A DNA stretch of 64,000 nt from Salinimicrobium terrae DSM 17865. Its GTDB lineage: Bacteria; Bacteroidota; Bacteroidia; Flavobacteriales; Flavobacteriaceae. Made by a program: the position numbers and the translations under genes. The DNA lies in contig NZ_AUKI01000020.1 in NCBI RefSeq assembly GCF_000424665.1, positions 62,001-126,000 on the forward strand. The letters run 5' to 3'. Below are positions 1-7,857 of the stretch, piece after piece (positions within the stretch are counted from its first letter, which is position 1; each line of letters starts with the position of its first letter). The notes under the pieces were generated by a model. The model ran no database searches and was not told the origin of the DNA. It worked only from the letters and a program-made list of their open reading frames with translations.

Positions 1-2
1 CG

Positions 3-611
3 GGGGCATTGGCAGCCTATCGTCGTAAGGCGGTAATGAATTGCCTGCCGGAATGGATTTCTCAGACGTTTATGGGACAGCCTACAGATATTGGGGAAGA
101 CAGGGCAATGACCAATATGATCCTTAAGCAAGGTTATCATGTTTTGTTCCAGCGAAATGCCTATGTACTTACCAATATTCCTGAAAAATTCAGCAGTTTA
201 CATAAAATGTTTACGCGATGGGAAAGAAGTAATGTTCGTGAAAACCTCATGATGACAAAATTTGCTTTTAAGCCTTTTAGAACCGGATCAAGAACGGGCA
301 CCCGTCTTTTACTGCTGAACCAATGGATGCATATGCTAACAGCTTATCCACTTTTCCTTATTATGATCGTGCTATTGGTTTTACACCCGGTATTATTTAT
401 TAGCTCTACCCTATTAAGTATCCTTATATTTTCAAGTCTGCCGGCCTTCTTTTATGCTAAAAAATACAATATGGCTGAAGCATTCTGGGCCTACTCCTAC
501 AGTATTTTCTATACTTTCAGTTTGTTCTGGATCACTCCTTATGCTATGGCCACAGCCAACAGAAGAGGTTGGTTGACCCGGGAACTGCCGGTAAAGAAAC
601 AAGCTGCATAA
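3..611 (+). CDS. Membrane glycosyltransferase family 2, C-terminal part (5' truncated by window)
   Basis: The reading frame is already open at base 3, so the gene begins outside the window. The first visible residues (GALAAYRR, then GEDRAMTN) match the acceptor-side motifs of processive family 2 glycosyltransferases such as hyaluronan or chitin-oligosaccharide synthases, where the Asp of GEDR acts as catalytic base. FTRWERS sits where these enzymes carry QxxRW, but the Gln position is Met here. The remainder is strongly hydrophobic, with two or three membrane segments between about residues 105 and 185, as expected for a polysaccharide synthase embedded in the inner membrane. The sugar and polymer cannot be told from this part. 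The gene converges on the exonuclease gene at 844. Confidence 0.8.
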   Translation, partial: GALAAYRRKAVMNCLPEWISQTFMGQPTDIGEDRAMTNMILKQGYHVLFQRNAYVLTNIPEKFSSLHKMFTRWERSNVRENLMMTKFAFKPFRTGSRTGTRLLLLNQWMHMLTAYPLFLIMIVLLVLHPVLFISSTLLSILIFSSLPAFFYAKKYNMAEAFWAYSYSIFYTFSLFWITPYAMATANRRGWLTRELPVKKQAA

Positions 612-641
612 TTATTTAATCGAAGTTTAGCTCCTCATATT

Positions 642-776
642 CTGAAGAGGCTGTCTTAAAAGTAAGAAGAAGTCATCCTGAGTTTTTTTAAGGATCCTAA
701 TAAAAATCAACATCAAATTGAAGTTGAAACAGGTTCAGCTTGAACGAAATACGTTCTTTTTAGACAACCTCTTCAG
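642..776. repeat. Intergenic inverted-repeat element, copy A (MITE-like)
   Basis: The left end CTGAAGAGGCTGTCTTAAAAG and the right end form a 21-bp terminal inverted repeat with three mismatches. The interior contains TCATCCTGA and an imperfect palindrome GGTTCAGCTTGAAC. It lies between two convergent genes. A second copy is at 2443-2564 and relics are at 16154-16210 and 50539-50640. No coding capacity. Confidence 0.6.
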
Positions 777-843
777 TTATAAATCTTCGGAAAAACCTTC
801 CCCAACAGAAGTGTCAAAAACACTATTTTTTAAGATCGTTTTA

Positions 844-2319
844 TTACCCGAACAAAGACAAAGTGCCGTGAGCAGCCATTAATGCAGCATTCTTTCCTGC
901 TCTTGCTGTGGCTCTAACCATAGTAGGATCTTCCTGATTTTCAAAAAAGATCATCTTTGGTTTCCCCTGCTTCCGCAGGTAATTACTTAGGATCTTATTG
1001 GTGTGGTAAGTAGCCGGTTGGCGCCTTAAAAAAGGCTCGTAATCTTCCGGTCCGCTCACCTGTGCCTGAGTATCTATAAATCCATAACCCTGATATTTTC
1101 CGTCCCTCACCAGGACAAAAGCTTCTTCATCCAAATGTCTTCCTTTTTCTCTTATTACAAAAGTTGAAGATTCCTCTGTGAGAGAAGCTATAGCTAATGC
1201 CACTTTCTTATTGTAGGCTTTCACCTGTTCTTTTCCGGAACAAATCCCCTCACAGCTTTCGATATTATAATGGGAACACTCTTCTACGTTCCTCTGTAAA
1301 CTACAGTATTTAGGACAAAGCCCGAATTCCCTGCAAAGGAACTCCAGTTTTTCCTGCGCCAGGGCACGGCTATAAAAGGTTCCTATTGACTCTCTTAGTT
1401 TATTGGTTCTTTCCAGTGCCAGCTGGCTTATTCCCCGCTGATTTGTGTAACTAACGATTTGATAAACCGGTCCCGGACGTTTCTGGGCTCGATTAAACCG
1501 GGGATAATACTTCCTGATGCATTCCGATTCCAGCAGCAGGGCAACAAGCTCACTACCGGTAGTTTCATGGTCTATATGATAAGTTTCCTGTCCCAGCTCA
1601 TATTCCTTGCTCATGCGATCATAAAAATGGGAAACCACCCGCTTTTTAATGTCAATGGCTTTCCCCGCGTAGATCACCTTATGCCGCCGGTCCTTAAAAA
1701 GGTAAATCCCCGGACTTTCCGGGAGGCTGTGAATTTGATCGGCATCAATATGAGGCGGTAAAGTCGCCTGTCTGGAACGAACGTGCAGGAAAGAATTGAT
1801 CACCTTGTAATCGTCATCCAGGGACAACAGGCGTTGAAAAAGAATAACGGTAGCATCTGTATCTCCTTCAGCCCTGTGGCGGTTCGAAATAGGGATGTTG
1901 ATAGAGTCACACAATCTCCCCAGACTGTATGAAAATAACCCGGGTATAAGTTTCCGTGAGAGGCGGACAGTACAAAGTTTTCTGCGAGTATATTCAAATC
2001 CCAATTCCCTGAATTCATTCCGAAGTACATTGTAATCAAAGTTTACGTTATGAGCTACAAAAATGGCATCGCGCGTGAGCTCCTCCACCTTTTTGGCCAC
2101 CTCGTGAAACTTCGGGGCATCGGCAACCATGGAATTATAGATTCCGGTGAGCCCGGTGATCTGCCGGGGAATCTCCTTTTCGGGATTGATAAGGCTGGTG
2201 AATTTTTCAACGACCTTAGAGCCACGCAAAAGTACAATACAGATTTCGGTAAGACGATTTCCATTAATTCCTCCTCCGGTGGTTTCTACATCAATGACTG
2301 CAAATAATTGATCTTTCAT
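844..2319 (-). CDS. DnaQ-like 3'-5' exonuclease fused to a UvrC-like GIY-YIG endonuclease domain
   Basis: The N-terminal ~180 residues are a DEDDh exonuclease: DVETTGG holds the first Asp-Glu pair, HNVNFDYNVL the middle Asp, and HRAEGDTDAT the His and last Asp. This is followed by a UvrC-type GIY-YIG domain (PGIYLF, then VIYAGKA and the downstream Arg) and a Cys-containing stretch (CPKYCSLQ, CEGICSG) resembling the region after GIY-YIG in UvrC and Cho. This fusion is known from Bacteroidota and Actinobacteria and is usually named after the DNA polymerase III epsilon subunit, although it probably works in DNA repair rather than as replicative proofreader. The ATG at 2319 was preferred to a TTG four codons upstream, because MKDQLFAVIDVETTGG starts directly on the exonuclease fold. 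Nuclease activity is inferred from the intact motifs. Confidence 0.88.
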   Translation of the reverse strand: MKDQLFAVIDVETTGGGINGNRLTEICIVLLRGSKVVEKFTSLINPEKEIPRQITGLTGIYNSMVADAPKFHEVAKKVEELTRDAIFVAHNVNFDYNVLRNEFRELGFEYTRRKLCTVRLSRKLIPGLFSYSLGRLCDSINIPISNRHRAEGDTDATVILFQRLLSLDDDYKVINSFLHVRSRQATLPPHIDADQIHSLPESPGIYLFKDRRHKVIYAGKAIDIKKRVVSHFYDRMSKEYELGQETYHIDHETTGSELVALLLESECIRKYYPRFNRAQKRPGPVYQIVSYTNQRGISQLALERTNKLRESIGTFYSRALAQEKLEFLCREFGLCPKYCSLQRNVEECSHYNIESCEGICSGKEQVKAYNKKVALAIASLTEESSTFVIREKGRHLDEEAFVLVRDGKYQGYGFIDTQAQVSGPEDYEPFLRRQPATYHTNKILSNYLRKQGKPKMIFFENQEDPTMVRATARAGKNAALMAAHGTLSLFG

Positions 2320-2442
2320 GAAAGCTTCCAAAAAGGTAAAAGTAGGAATAATTTTTAAAGAGTAGGAATTTTTCCGGTAGAATGGAAAAAATCCGATTAC
2401 GAATCCATTATTTTTCTACCCAAGCCTCATTAAACAAGATAA

Positions 2443-2564
2443 AGAAGCTGTTTGAAAAGTTATCATAAAGTTATTCTTGATATATTCAAGACCTTATTAA
2501 TTTCGTCTTTTAGAACCTGAAACAAGTTCAGGTTGACGGAAATCAGACTTTTCAGACAGCTTCT
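2443..2564. repeat. Intergenic inverted-repeat element, copy B (MITE-like)
   Basis: The ends AGAAGCTGTTTGAAAAG (2443-2459) and CTTTTCAGACAGCTTCT (2548-2564) are inverted repeats with one mismatch in 17. The interior has the palindrome CCTGAAACAAGTTCAGG, a widespread Bacteroidota intergenic repeat core. Same family as 642-776. It lies downstream of the DUF4494 gene and upstream of the exonuclease gene. Confidence 0.6.
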
Positions 2565-2602
2565 CCTTTTTCTGCCATTTTTGAGAGGATTGAATTTCGC
2601 TT

Positions 2603-3133
2603 TTAAACAGCTTCAGTCTCTTCTGAAATTTCTTCTTTGTTCTCTTCTTCCGCAGTTTCAGGAGCTTCAACAACTCCAAACTTCTCTAGCTGCTCCTCTT
2701 CCCCTGTGAAGTATGGAAAAACATCTAAAATTGGAGATTCAGTAATAGCAGGGATCGTATAATCGCCCATACTATCTGCCATGGCTGTGGTGGTATTTTC
2801 AAAAGCCTCTTTTATGTCATTGGCCTGCACCAGCAAATAAATATTCGTTTTTCTTTCCTTGCCACTCTCCTCATCCAGGGCCACAAGGGAAACCTTTGAC
2901 TTGAACCAGCGATCTGAATTCTCAAAAGGATGAACTTCAGAAAAATTGGCCACCTTAATATTCATGATCCTGAAATCTTCGTTGGTGTAAGCCTTCATCT
3001 CCTCCGTAATTCGCGATTCGGCCTCTGTATAGGATATCGCATCAAGCAGATAAGTATCTGTAGTCACCTTTTGTTCACCCGTTTCATGTGTTTTTCTGTA
3101 TTTCACCTTACATTCATACCAAATTACGCTCAT
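2603..3133 (-). CDS. DUF4494 family protein
   Basis: A 176-residue cytosolic protein that opens with MSVIWYECKVKY and contains the TDTYLLDAISYTEAESRI stretch characteristic of DUF4494, a Bacteroidota-restricted family of unknown function. There is no signal peptide or membrane segment. The last ~30 residues are very acidic (Glu-rich) and low in complexity, and this tail is likely to be the variable part. The gene stands alone, 126 bp downstream of the DinB-like gene's 3' end in transcription order. No catalytic motif was recognised, and the family is usually annotated only by its DUF number. Confidence 0.85.
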   Translation of the reverse strand: MSVIWYECKVKYRKTHETGEQKVTTDTYLLDAISYTEAESRITEEMKAYTNEDFRIMNIKVANFSEVHPFENSDRWFKSKVSLVALDEESGKERKTNIYLLVQANDIKEAFENTTTAMADSMGDYTIPAITESPILDVFPYFTGEEEQLEKFGVVEAPETAEEENKEEISEETEAV

Positions 3134-3259
3134 ATCATATTTTTTAGGCTGCCAAAAATATCATTTTAAGCAGGCCCCGCTAAGAAAAATCACAAAGAGA
3201 TATTCACAAATTTTGTTTGGGTGAATTGGAATTGTTAACCAGACAAATGTAGACCTAGA

Positions 3260-3898
3260 TTAATTTTCAGGGAAATCTTCGGAAGCCATTAGCTCCTCAA
3301 TCTGCAATGTATGCCTGGATGTGTGTCCTGCTATGAACACAAAAGACTGGTAAGCATCTATGGGGCCTAAGGGAGAGTCGTTTATTCGGTTCCGTAACTC
3401 TTCTACTGGCATGTCTCGAATGTAATCCAACATCAATTTTCTTTGCAAAGCCAGGTCCTCAAGTGCTCTTTCAGGATTGGTGTACGCCCCTTTTCCTTCA
3501 AGTTCTACTGGTGCCTTAGCTTTGTGGCTGCGATCAATAATGGCCATTTTAAGATCATCATCAGAAAGTGTTATTTCCGGCCTTCTTTCAGGATTGGCAG
3601 GTTTTTGCATTTGTTCCTTTACCATTCCAAAAATCATTTCTTCTGTAAGGATAATATGTTCCAGTACCTGACTTACAGACCATGCTTCTTCAGAAGATTT
3701 GTACTGCATTTGATTGGCAGTAAGTCCGCCGACCTGGTTTTGTAAGTCATCATTTGTCTGCTGAAAATAGTTCAACAGCAATTCTCTGTCATCTTTTTCT
3801 AATATTTCTTTCCCTGTTGTACACCTGTTTATTTCAGCTTCAGTCTTGCTGAAAAAAAAGAAGACGAGGGTGGTAAATATTAATAATATCTTTTTCAT
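3260..3898 (-). CDS. Exported DinB-like family protein
   Basis: The first ~22 residues (MKKILLIFTTLVFFFFSKTEA) form a Sec signal peptide. The rest is a four-helix DinB/YfiT-like domain: W-S-V-S-Q-V-L-E-H-I near residue 75 and AGHTSRHTLQIEEL near the C-terminus give the spaced histidines that bind a metal in this superfamily. Members include DNA-damage-inducible proteins and thiol transferases, so the exact reaction is unknown. Export is unusual, because characterised members are cytoplasmic. The start lies 44 bp downstream of the SRPBCC gene and the gene is probably the last of the five-gene operon that begins at 6517. Confidence 0.8.
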   Translation of the reverse strand: MKKILLIFTTLVFFFFSKTEAEINRCTTGKEILEKDDRELLLNYFQQTNDDLQNQVGGLTANQMQYKSSEEAWSVSQVLEHIILTEEMIFGMVKEQMQKPANPERRPEITLSDDDLKMAIIDRSHKAKAPVELEGKGAYTNPERALEDLALQRKLMLDYIRDMPVEELRNRINDSPLGPIDAYQSFVFIAGHTSRHTLQIEELMASEDFPEN

Positions 3899-3942
3899 AG
3901 CTTGATTAGATTATTTTTTTTACTGAAAAACCTGATTCAATT

Positions 3943-4803
3943 TTAATTTCTCTCCACATAATTTTTGAAATTATCTAAAATTGCCTGCCAGCCGTTTCTT
4001 TGCATTTCTGCGGAATGAGACTTGTCGGCATCGAAAGTTTCCTCAATAATTGTGGAATTTCCTTTCTTGCTGAAGTATACGTGCGTTTTACGGCCATCAC
4101 TCAGGGTATAAGAAATCTTCTTATATGGTTCAACTTTATTATAAACCCCTTCGAAATCAAAGCCGTGACTGCCGTCTTTTGCTTCCATTCTATATGAGAA
4201 CTTTCCATTTTCTTTAAGATCGTTTTTGGCTGCAGGTGAGTGCCAGTCCGAATTCGCAAAATTCCATTGAGTAATATGCTTCGGCTCTGTCCAGTACTTC
4301 CAAACTTTGTCTGCCGGGGCGTTAATTTCTGTTTTTACTGAAATCTTCTGGTTTTCCTGTTTTTCTATCTCCGCCAGATCTTTCAGTTTTTCGAAAGCCT
4401 TCGGCCAGGCCTTATCAAAGTAATCCTCGTGGCCTTCATCAAGGTCCAGTTTAACGGTAAGCTGAGTTTTCTCCCCGTTCTCCTTCAGAATATATATCTC
4501 CTCTGCCCCGCTCCATGCTTTGACCATTGGACTTTCAAAATCTTCCTTCCCGTTTTTGTCCACCATTCCCAGGTGTATAAAAACCATTTTTTCAGGTTCC
4601 TTTTTCTCCTGAATCCTGGCTACCATGCCTTCGTTTTCAGCATTCAGAAACAGAACTTTCCCGCCTTCTTTCCAATCGGTCTCCACTTTTGATCCTTCTG
4701 CAAAGGCCGAGGTCCATTCCACATAGGATTTTTCTCCCCAAAGTACTTCCCATAAGCGCTCGCGAGGAGCATTTATCGTTGTTTTATACTGCTTGCGTTT
4801 CAT
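3943..4803 (-). CDS. Tandem SRPBCC (AHSA1-like) domain protein
   Basis: Two START/AHSA1-like domains lie in one chain. The first (about residues 1-145) opens with the typical TINAPRERLWEVLW and the second (about 150-286) with TEINAPADKVWKYWTEP. This fold makes a deep cavity for a hydrophobic ligand, and in bacteria such proteins often sit with VOC, DoxX and SnoaL-like proteins, as here. The second domain has the GxWxxxxDNFKNYVE ending usual for the family. The start overlaps the end of the DoxX gene by 20 bp, so the two are translationally coupled. The ligand is unknown. Confidence 0.88.
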   Translation of the reverse strand: MKRKQYKTTINAPRERLWEVLWGEKSYVEWTSAFAEGSKVETDWKEGGKVLFLNAENEGMVARIQEKKEPEKMVFIHLGMVDKNGKEDFESPMVKAWSGAEEIYILKENGEKTQLTVKLDLDEGHEDYFDKAWPKAFEKLKDLAEIEKQENQKISVKTEINAPADKVWKYWTEPKHITQWNFANSDWHSPAAKNDLKENGKFSYRMEAKDGSHGFDFEGVYNKVEPYKKISYTLSDGRKTHVYFSKKGNSTIIEETFDADKSHSAEMQRNGWQAILDNFKNYVERN

Positions 4804-5182
4804 ACGTTTTGATTTTCCTGGTTTTTAATAATTGATGGTAACTGAAATAAGAAATCATTAACACGGTCAGGGTTATGAGCGGGAAAAATACAGCCGCACC
4901 AAAGCCGTCAACAAAAAAGATACTCAGGGAGGCAAAAATAAAGTCGAAAGTAAAGCCGGCATAAGCCCATTCCTTTAATCGCTTCGGAAACTGCGGAAGG
5001 ATTAGTGTAATGGCCCCCAGGATTTTAAAAATGTTCAACAGAGTTAGAAAATATTCAGGATAACCCAGGTGCAAAATTCCCTGCCTGGCCATTTCTGTAT
5101 GGCCGGTGAGCGCAGGCATCACTCCCTGAAAAAGAAATATGAGGCCTGTGGAACTCCAAAAAATAATTTTTAACTTTTTCAT
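4784..5182 (-). CDS. DoxX-like membrane protein
   Basis: A 132-residue protein with four predicted membrane helices (about residues 5-22, 45-63, 72-90 and 98-117). The pattern GVMPALTGHTEMARQGILHLGYPEYFL followed by a short loop and FKILGAITLILPQFPKRLKEWAYAGF is that of the DoxX-like family. DoxX relatives have been linked to quinone-dependent oxidation and to oxidative-stress complexes, but short stand-alone DoxX-like proteins are mostly uncharacterised. It is third in the operon: 21 bp downstream of the VOC gene, and its own 3' end overlaps the SRPBCC gene. Confidence 0.85.
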   Translation of the reverse strand: MKKLKIIFWSSTGLIFLFQGVMPALTGHTEMARQGILHLGYPEYFLTLLNIFKILGAITLILPQFPKRLKEWAYAGFTFDFIFASLSIFFVDGFGAAVFFPLITLTVLMISYFSYHQLLKTRKIKTYETQAV

Positions 5183-5200
5183 AATAAGTGGTTTATTAAG

Positions 5201-5224
5201 GTGTCAAAAATGGCTTTTTTGAAT
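5201..5224. repeat. Dispersed palindromic motif GTGTCAAAAATGGC (copy at VOC gene end)
   Basis: GTGTCAAAAATGGCTTTTTTGA is an imperfect palindrome and includes the stop codon of the VOC gene. Near-identical sequences occur at 31272, 31949, 45206 and 52867. Confidence 0.4.
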
Positions 5225-6139
5225 AGGATTTTCCAGCGCCTCCAAATCTATCTTCTTCATTTTCATCATTGCTTCCATAGCGCGTTTTGCTTTTTCCTTA
5301 TCAGGATCATTCAGCAGTTTTTCCATTCCCACCGGCACTACCTGCCAGGAAATTCCTAATTTATCTTTTAACCAGCCGCACTGCTGCGCCTGTGGATCAC
5401 CTTCTTCGGTTAATCGCTCCCAGTACTTATCGATCTCCTGCTGATCTTCACACTGAATCATAAGTGAGATTGCTTCATTGAAAGGAAAATCGTTTTCCAT
5501 CCCGCTGTCCATTGCCATAAAGGTTTCCCCTCTTAGCTGAAACTGTGCATGCTTCACCCCTCCCAATGCATACTCATTATTATCCTCTTTCTCATATTTC
5601 ATGATTCCCTCAACTTTGGAATCCTCAAAAACTGAAGTATAGAATTTTATTGACTCTTCTGCTTTTCCATGACTGTCACCGGTGAAGAAGAGTAAGGGAC
5701 AAATTCTTTGCTCCGGCTTGTATTCGCTGTCATCTATCATAAGCTGCCAGCTAAGGCCGTAGCGATCCTGCAACCAACCATATTTAGAGCTCCAGTCATA
5801 AGTATCTAAGGGTAACAGTGCCTCTCCCCCTTCTAAAAGGGCATTCCACACCTGCTTTATTTCCTCTTCATCCCTACACATTACAAAAAGTGAAATTGAA
5901 GGATTGAACTTAAAATGTGGCCCTCCATTTAAGGCCAGCAATTGATATCCTTCCAGCTCAAAAGCCATAGTCATGATCGATACCGGCTCCTTCTGGTGAA
6001 TGTCCTGTCCCGCTTCAGAATAACGGGTTTGGGAATGAATTTTTGAATTTCTAAAGATGGAGGAGTAAAATTTTACAGCCTCTTCCGCCTCTGTATCAAA
6101 CCAAAGGCAGGGAACAATCTTTTGCTTTATCTCTTTCAT
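5204..6139 (-). CDS. Double VOC (PhnB-like, glyoxalase-fold) protein
   Basis: Two PhnB-like vicinal-oxygen-chelate modules lie in tandem (about residues 1-150 and 152-300). Each starts with a similar strand (KIVPCLWFDTEAEEAVKFY and RICPLLFFTGDSHGKAEESIKFY) and ends with YGLSWQLM or LGISWQVVPVG. Databases often label such proteins 3-demethylubiquinone-9 3-methyltransferase, but the fold is not a methyltransferase and that name is probably wrong. Metal-dependent chemistry or ligand sequestration is possible. The start is 6 bp downstream of the SnoaL-like gene, a tight operon junction. About 300 residues is normal for the fused two-domain form. Confidence 0.87.
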   Translation of the reverse strand: MKEIKQKIVPCLWFDTEAEEAVKFYSSIFRNSKIHSQTRYSEAGQDIHQKEPVSIMTMAFELEGYQLLALNGGPHFKFNPSISLFVMCRDEEEIKQVWNALLEGGEALLPLDTYDWSSKYGWLQDRYGLSWQLMIDDSEYKPEQRICPLLFFTGDSHGKAEESIKFYTSVFEDSKVEGIMKYEKEDNNEYALGGVKHAQFQLRGETFMAMDSGMENDFPFNEAISLMIQCEDQQEIDKYWERLTEEGDPQAQQCGWLKDKLGISWQVVPVGMEKLLNDPDKEKAKRAMEAMMKMKKIDLEALENPIQKSHF

Positions 6140-6145
6140 GGCTTG

Positions 6146-6517
6146 TTATTTTTGTTGCTCTTTAATTGCTACCACATAGGAAGTCATTCTTTTAACCTTT
6201 GGTGATTTCATACCGTTAAGGACGTAGAAATCTGCAAAACCAAAACTTTTGATCTCTCCCGAAGGTTCCTTGATCTTCATTCTTCCGTTGGCCGCTGCAG
6301 TCCGGCCATGAGTGATGATTTGCTGCAGCTCCAGTTCCAGGGTCTCAACCTTGCTCATAGGTATCAAAAATTCCCTGACTTCCTCTTTTCCCTTCACAGT
6401 CTTCTCTCCTGTAAAATTCCATACAATATCATCGGCCATACTGTTTAGGATAAAATCGAGGTCATTCTTCGAAAAAGCCTCATTAAAATCTCTGATGAAT
6501 TCTTCCTTTTCTCTCAT
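6146..6517 (-). CDS. SnoaL-like / NTF2-fold protein, first gene of the operon
   Basis: A 123-residue single-domain protein with the alpha-plus-beta cone pattern of the SnoaL/ketosteroid-isomerase superfamily: an opening helix (EEFIRDFNEAFSKNDLDFILNSMADDIVWNF), TVKGKEEVREFL, then long strands with GRTAAANGRMKIKEPSGEIKSFGFADFY. Members are isomerases, cyclases or ligand-binding proteins, and no catalytic residue can be assigned confidently. It heads the minus-strand operon, and its start lies 157 bp from the divergently transcribed AraC-type regulator at 6675. Confidence 0.82.
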   Translation of the reverse strand: MREKEEFIRDFNEAFSKNDLDFILNSMADDIVWNFTGEKTVKGKEEVREFLIPMSKVETLELELQQIITHGRTAAANGRMKIKEPSGEIKSFGFADFYVLNGMKSPKVKRMTSYVVAIKEQQK

Positions 6518-6570
6518 TACTTCTGAAATTTTGGTTTTAGTAAAGCTACCTGAAATCGGAAAGGAAACTA

Positions 6571-6608
6571 AGGGGGATTTACGTCAACTTGTAGGGGGAA
6601 TTGCGACA
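6571..6608. promoter_or_regulatory. Two phased direct repeats, candidate sites for the AraC-type regulator
   Basis: AGGGGGATTTACGTCA (6571-6586) and AGGGGGAATTGCGACA (6593-6608) match at 13 of 16 positions and start exactly 22 bp apart, about two helical turns. Tandem direct repeats of this size and phase are typical of AraC-family sites. They lie between the operon start at 6517 and the regulator start at 6675. Binding by this regulator is inferred. Confidence 0.55.
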
Positions 6609-6674
6609 TTTTTTTTGACAACACAAGTTAAAAGTTTTTAGGTAAATTTATAACTTACTTAATACCTGAAGCTT

Positions 6675-7661
6675 ATGCCTAAGCATGTGTCGATTTTAAT
6701 TCCCAGAGGCCACACCAGCCTGGTCAACATTGTAGGAGCTCACCAGATCCTCAATCAGGTAAATTCCTTCCTTATAGATAAAGAAAAACCTGTAAAGTTC
6801 AAGGTGGAACTGGTGGGAATATCAAAACCAACAGATCAAACTAATGGACTTTTCACTGTTCATCCTGAAAAGATTATTTCTGATGTTTCCAAAACCGATC
6901 TAATTATAATTCCTGCGGTCCATGATGATCCTGAAGTTGCTTATTCCAACAACAAAGAATTTGTTCCCTGGCTGAAGCAGCAGTATAAGAATGGTGCCGA
7001 AATTGCCAGCTTTTGCGTAGCAGCTTTTTTCCTCGCATCCACCGGACTTTTGGACGGCAGGCAATGTTCTACCCATTGGATCCATGCCGACGGATTCAGA
7101 CAAATGTTTCCGAAGGTAGACCTGGTAGATGATAAGATCATGACCGAAGATCATGGCATTTATACTAGTGGTGGTGCCTACTCTTACCTCAACCTGCTGC
7201 TATATCTTGTGGAAAAATTCTGTGGCCGGGACATTGCGATTTTGACCGCCAAGACTTTTATGATAGATATTGATAAAGCAAGCCAGTCTCCTTTTATAAT
7301 GTTTCAGGGGCAAAAAGCTCATGATGATATATTGGTGCAAAAAGCCCAGGATTACATTGAAAAAAATTTCGAGGAGAAGATACAGGTAGAAAAGCTTGCC
7401 CAAAAGTTCGCCTTAAGCAGGAGAAGTCTGGAACGCCGCTTTAAAAAAGCCACTCACAATACTATAACCACTTATATACAACGGGTAAAGGTGGAAGCCG
7501 CAAAGCGGAGCCTTGAAAATTCACGGGATAACGTCAATGAAGTAATGTATGGAATTGGATATTCCGACGAGAAATCCTTCCGGAACACTTTTAAAAAGAT
7601 CACCGGGATTTCTCCTGTCCAATACCGCAACAAATACAAAACTGTGCCGGGACGGGCGTAG
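6675..7661 (+). CDS. AraC-family regulator with N-terminal DJ-1/PfpI-like domain (GlxA/FtrA type)
   Basis: Residues 1-190 form a DJ-1/PfpI (class I glutamine amidotransferase-like) domain with Cys114 in EIASFCVAAFFLASTGLLDG at the nucleophile elbow. It is followed by DGRQCSTHW, as in GlxA-type regulators. The C-terminal ~110 residues carry two helix-turn-helix motifs (VEKLAQKFALSRRSLERRFKK and VNEVMYGIGYSDEKSFRNTFKK, then GISPVQYR). The amidotransferase-like domain normally senses a small molecule and is not catalytic. The gene is divergent from the five-gene operon at 3260-6517, which it probably controls together with itself. The inducer is unknown. Confidence 0.9.
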   Translation: MPKHVSILIPRGHTSLVNIVGAHQILNQVNSFLIDKEKPVKFKVELVGISKPTDQTNGLFTVHPEKIISDVSKTDLIIIPAVHDDPEVAYSNNKEFVPWLKQQYKNGAEIASFCVAAFFLASTGLLDGRQCSTHWIHADGFRQMFPKVDLVDDKIMTEDHGIYTSGGAYSYLNLLLYLVEKFCGRDIAILTAKTFMIDIDKASQSPFIMFQGQKAHDDILVQKAQDYIEKNFEEKIQVEKLAQKFALSRRSLERRFKKATHNTITTYIQRVKVEAAKRSLENSRDNVNEVMYGIGYSDEKSFRNTFKKITGISPVQYRNKYKTVPGRA

Positions 7662-7709
7662 GATATAATTATAGTTCTCGGTAGCCAGAGATTCTTTTCG
7701 GAAGTAATA

Positions 7710-7732
7710 CCGAAAATGACATTTTTGAAACC
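7710..7732. repeat. Dispersed palindromic motif, divergent copy downstream of the AraC gene
   Basis: CCGAAAATGACATTTTTGAAACC read on the other strand resembles the 52867 copy, with the core TCAAAAATGxC followed by ATTTTCGG. It is located 49 bp after the AraC gene's stop codon. Confidence 0.3.
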
Positions 7733-7817
7733 TGATCTCCACAGTTATTCACCAACCTTTTAACAGTTTTCCATTTTATTTTTCTTCATAAAACTATTTT
7801 AGTTTAATTTTTCTTCG

Positions 7818-7839
7818 ATATTTGTGACTAATCAAATAT
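7818..7839. promoter_or_regulatory. Inverted repeat ATATTTG-N8-CAAATAT upstream of asnB
   Basis: A perfect 7-bp inverted repeat with an 8-bp spacer lies 19 bp before the asnB start. It could be an operator or part of the promoter region. No regulator is assigned. Confidence 0.35.
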
Positions 7840-7857
7840 TAATAAAAATTATTTAAT

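Noticed and set aside
2497-2679. Minus-strand 60-codon frame ending in RQPELVSGSKRRN
   Set aside because: Its C-terminal half comes from the intergenic repeat (the QPELVSGS-type peptide of CCTGAAACAAGTTCAGG) and the rest lies antisense or out of frame to the end of the DUF4494 gene.
5204-6139. Annotation of the VOC protein as 3-demethylubiquinone-9 3-methyltransferase
   Set aside because: This is a common database label for PhnB-like proteins, but no methyltransferase motif is present.
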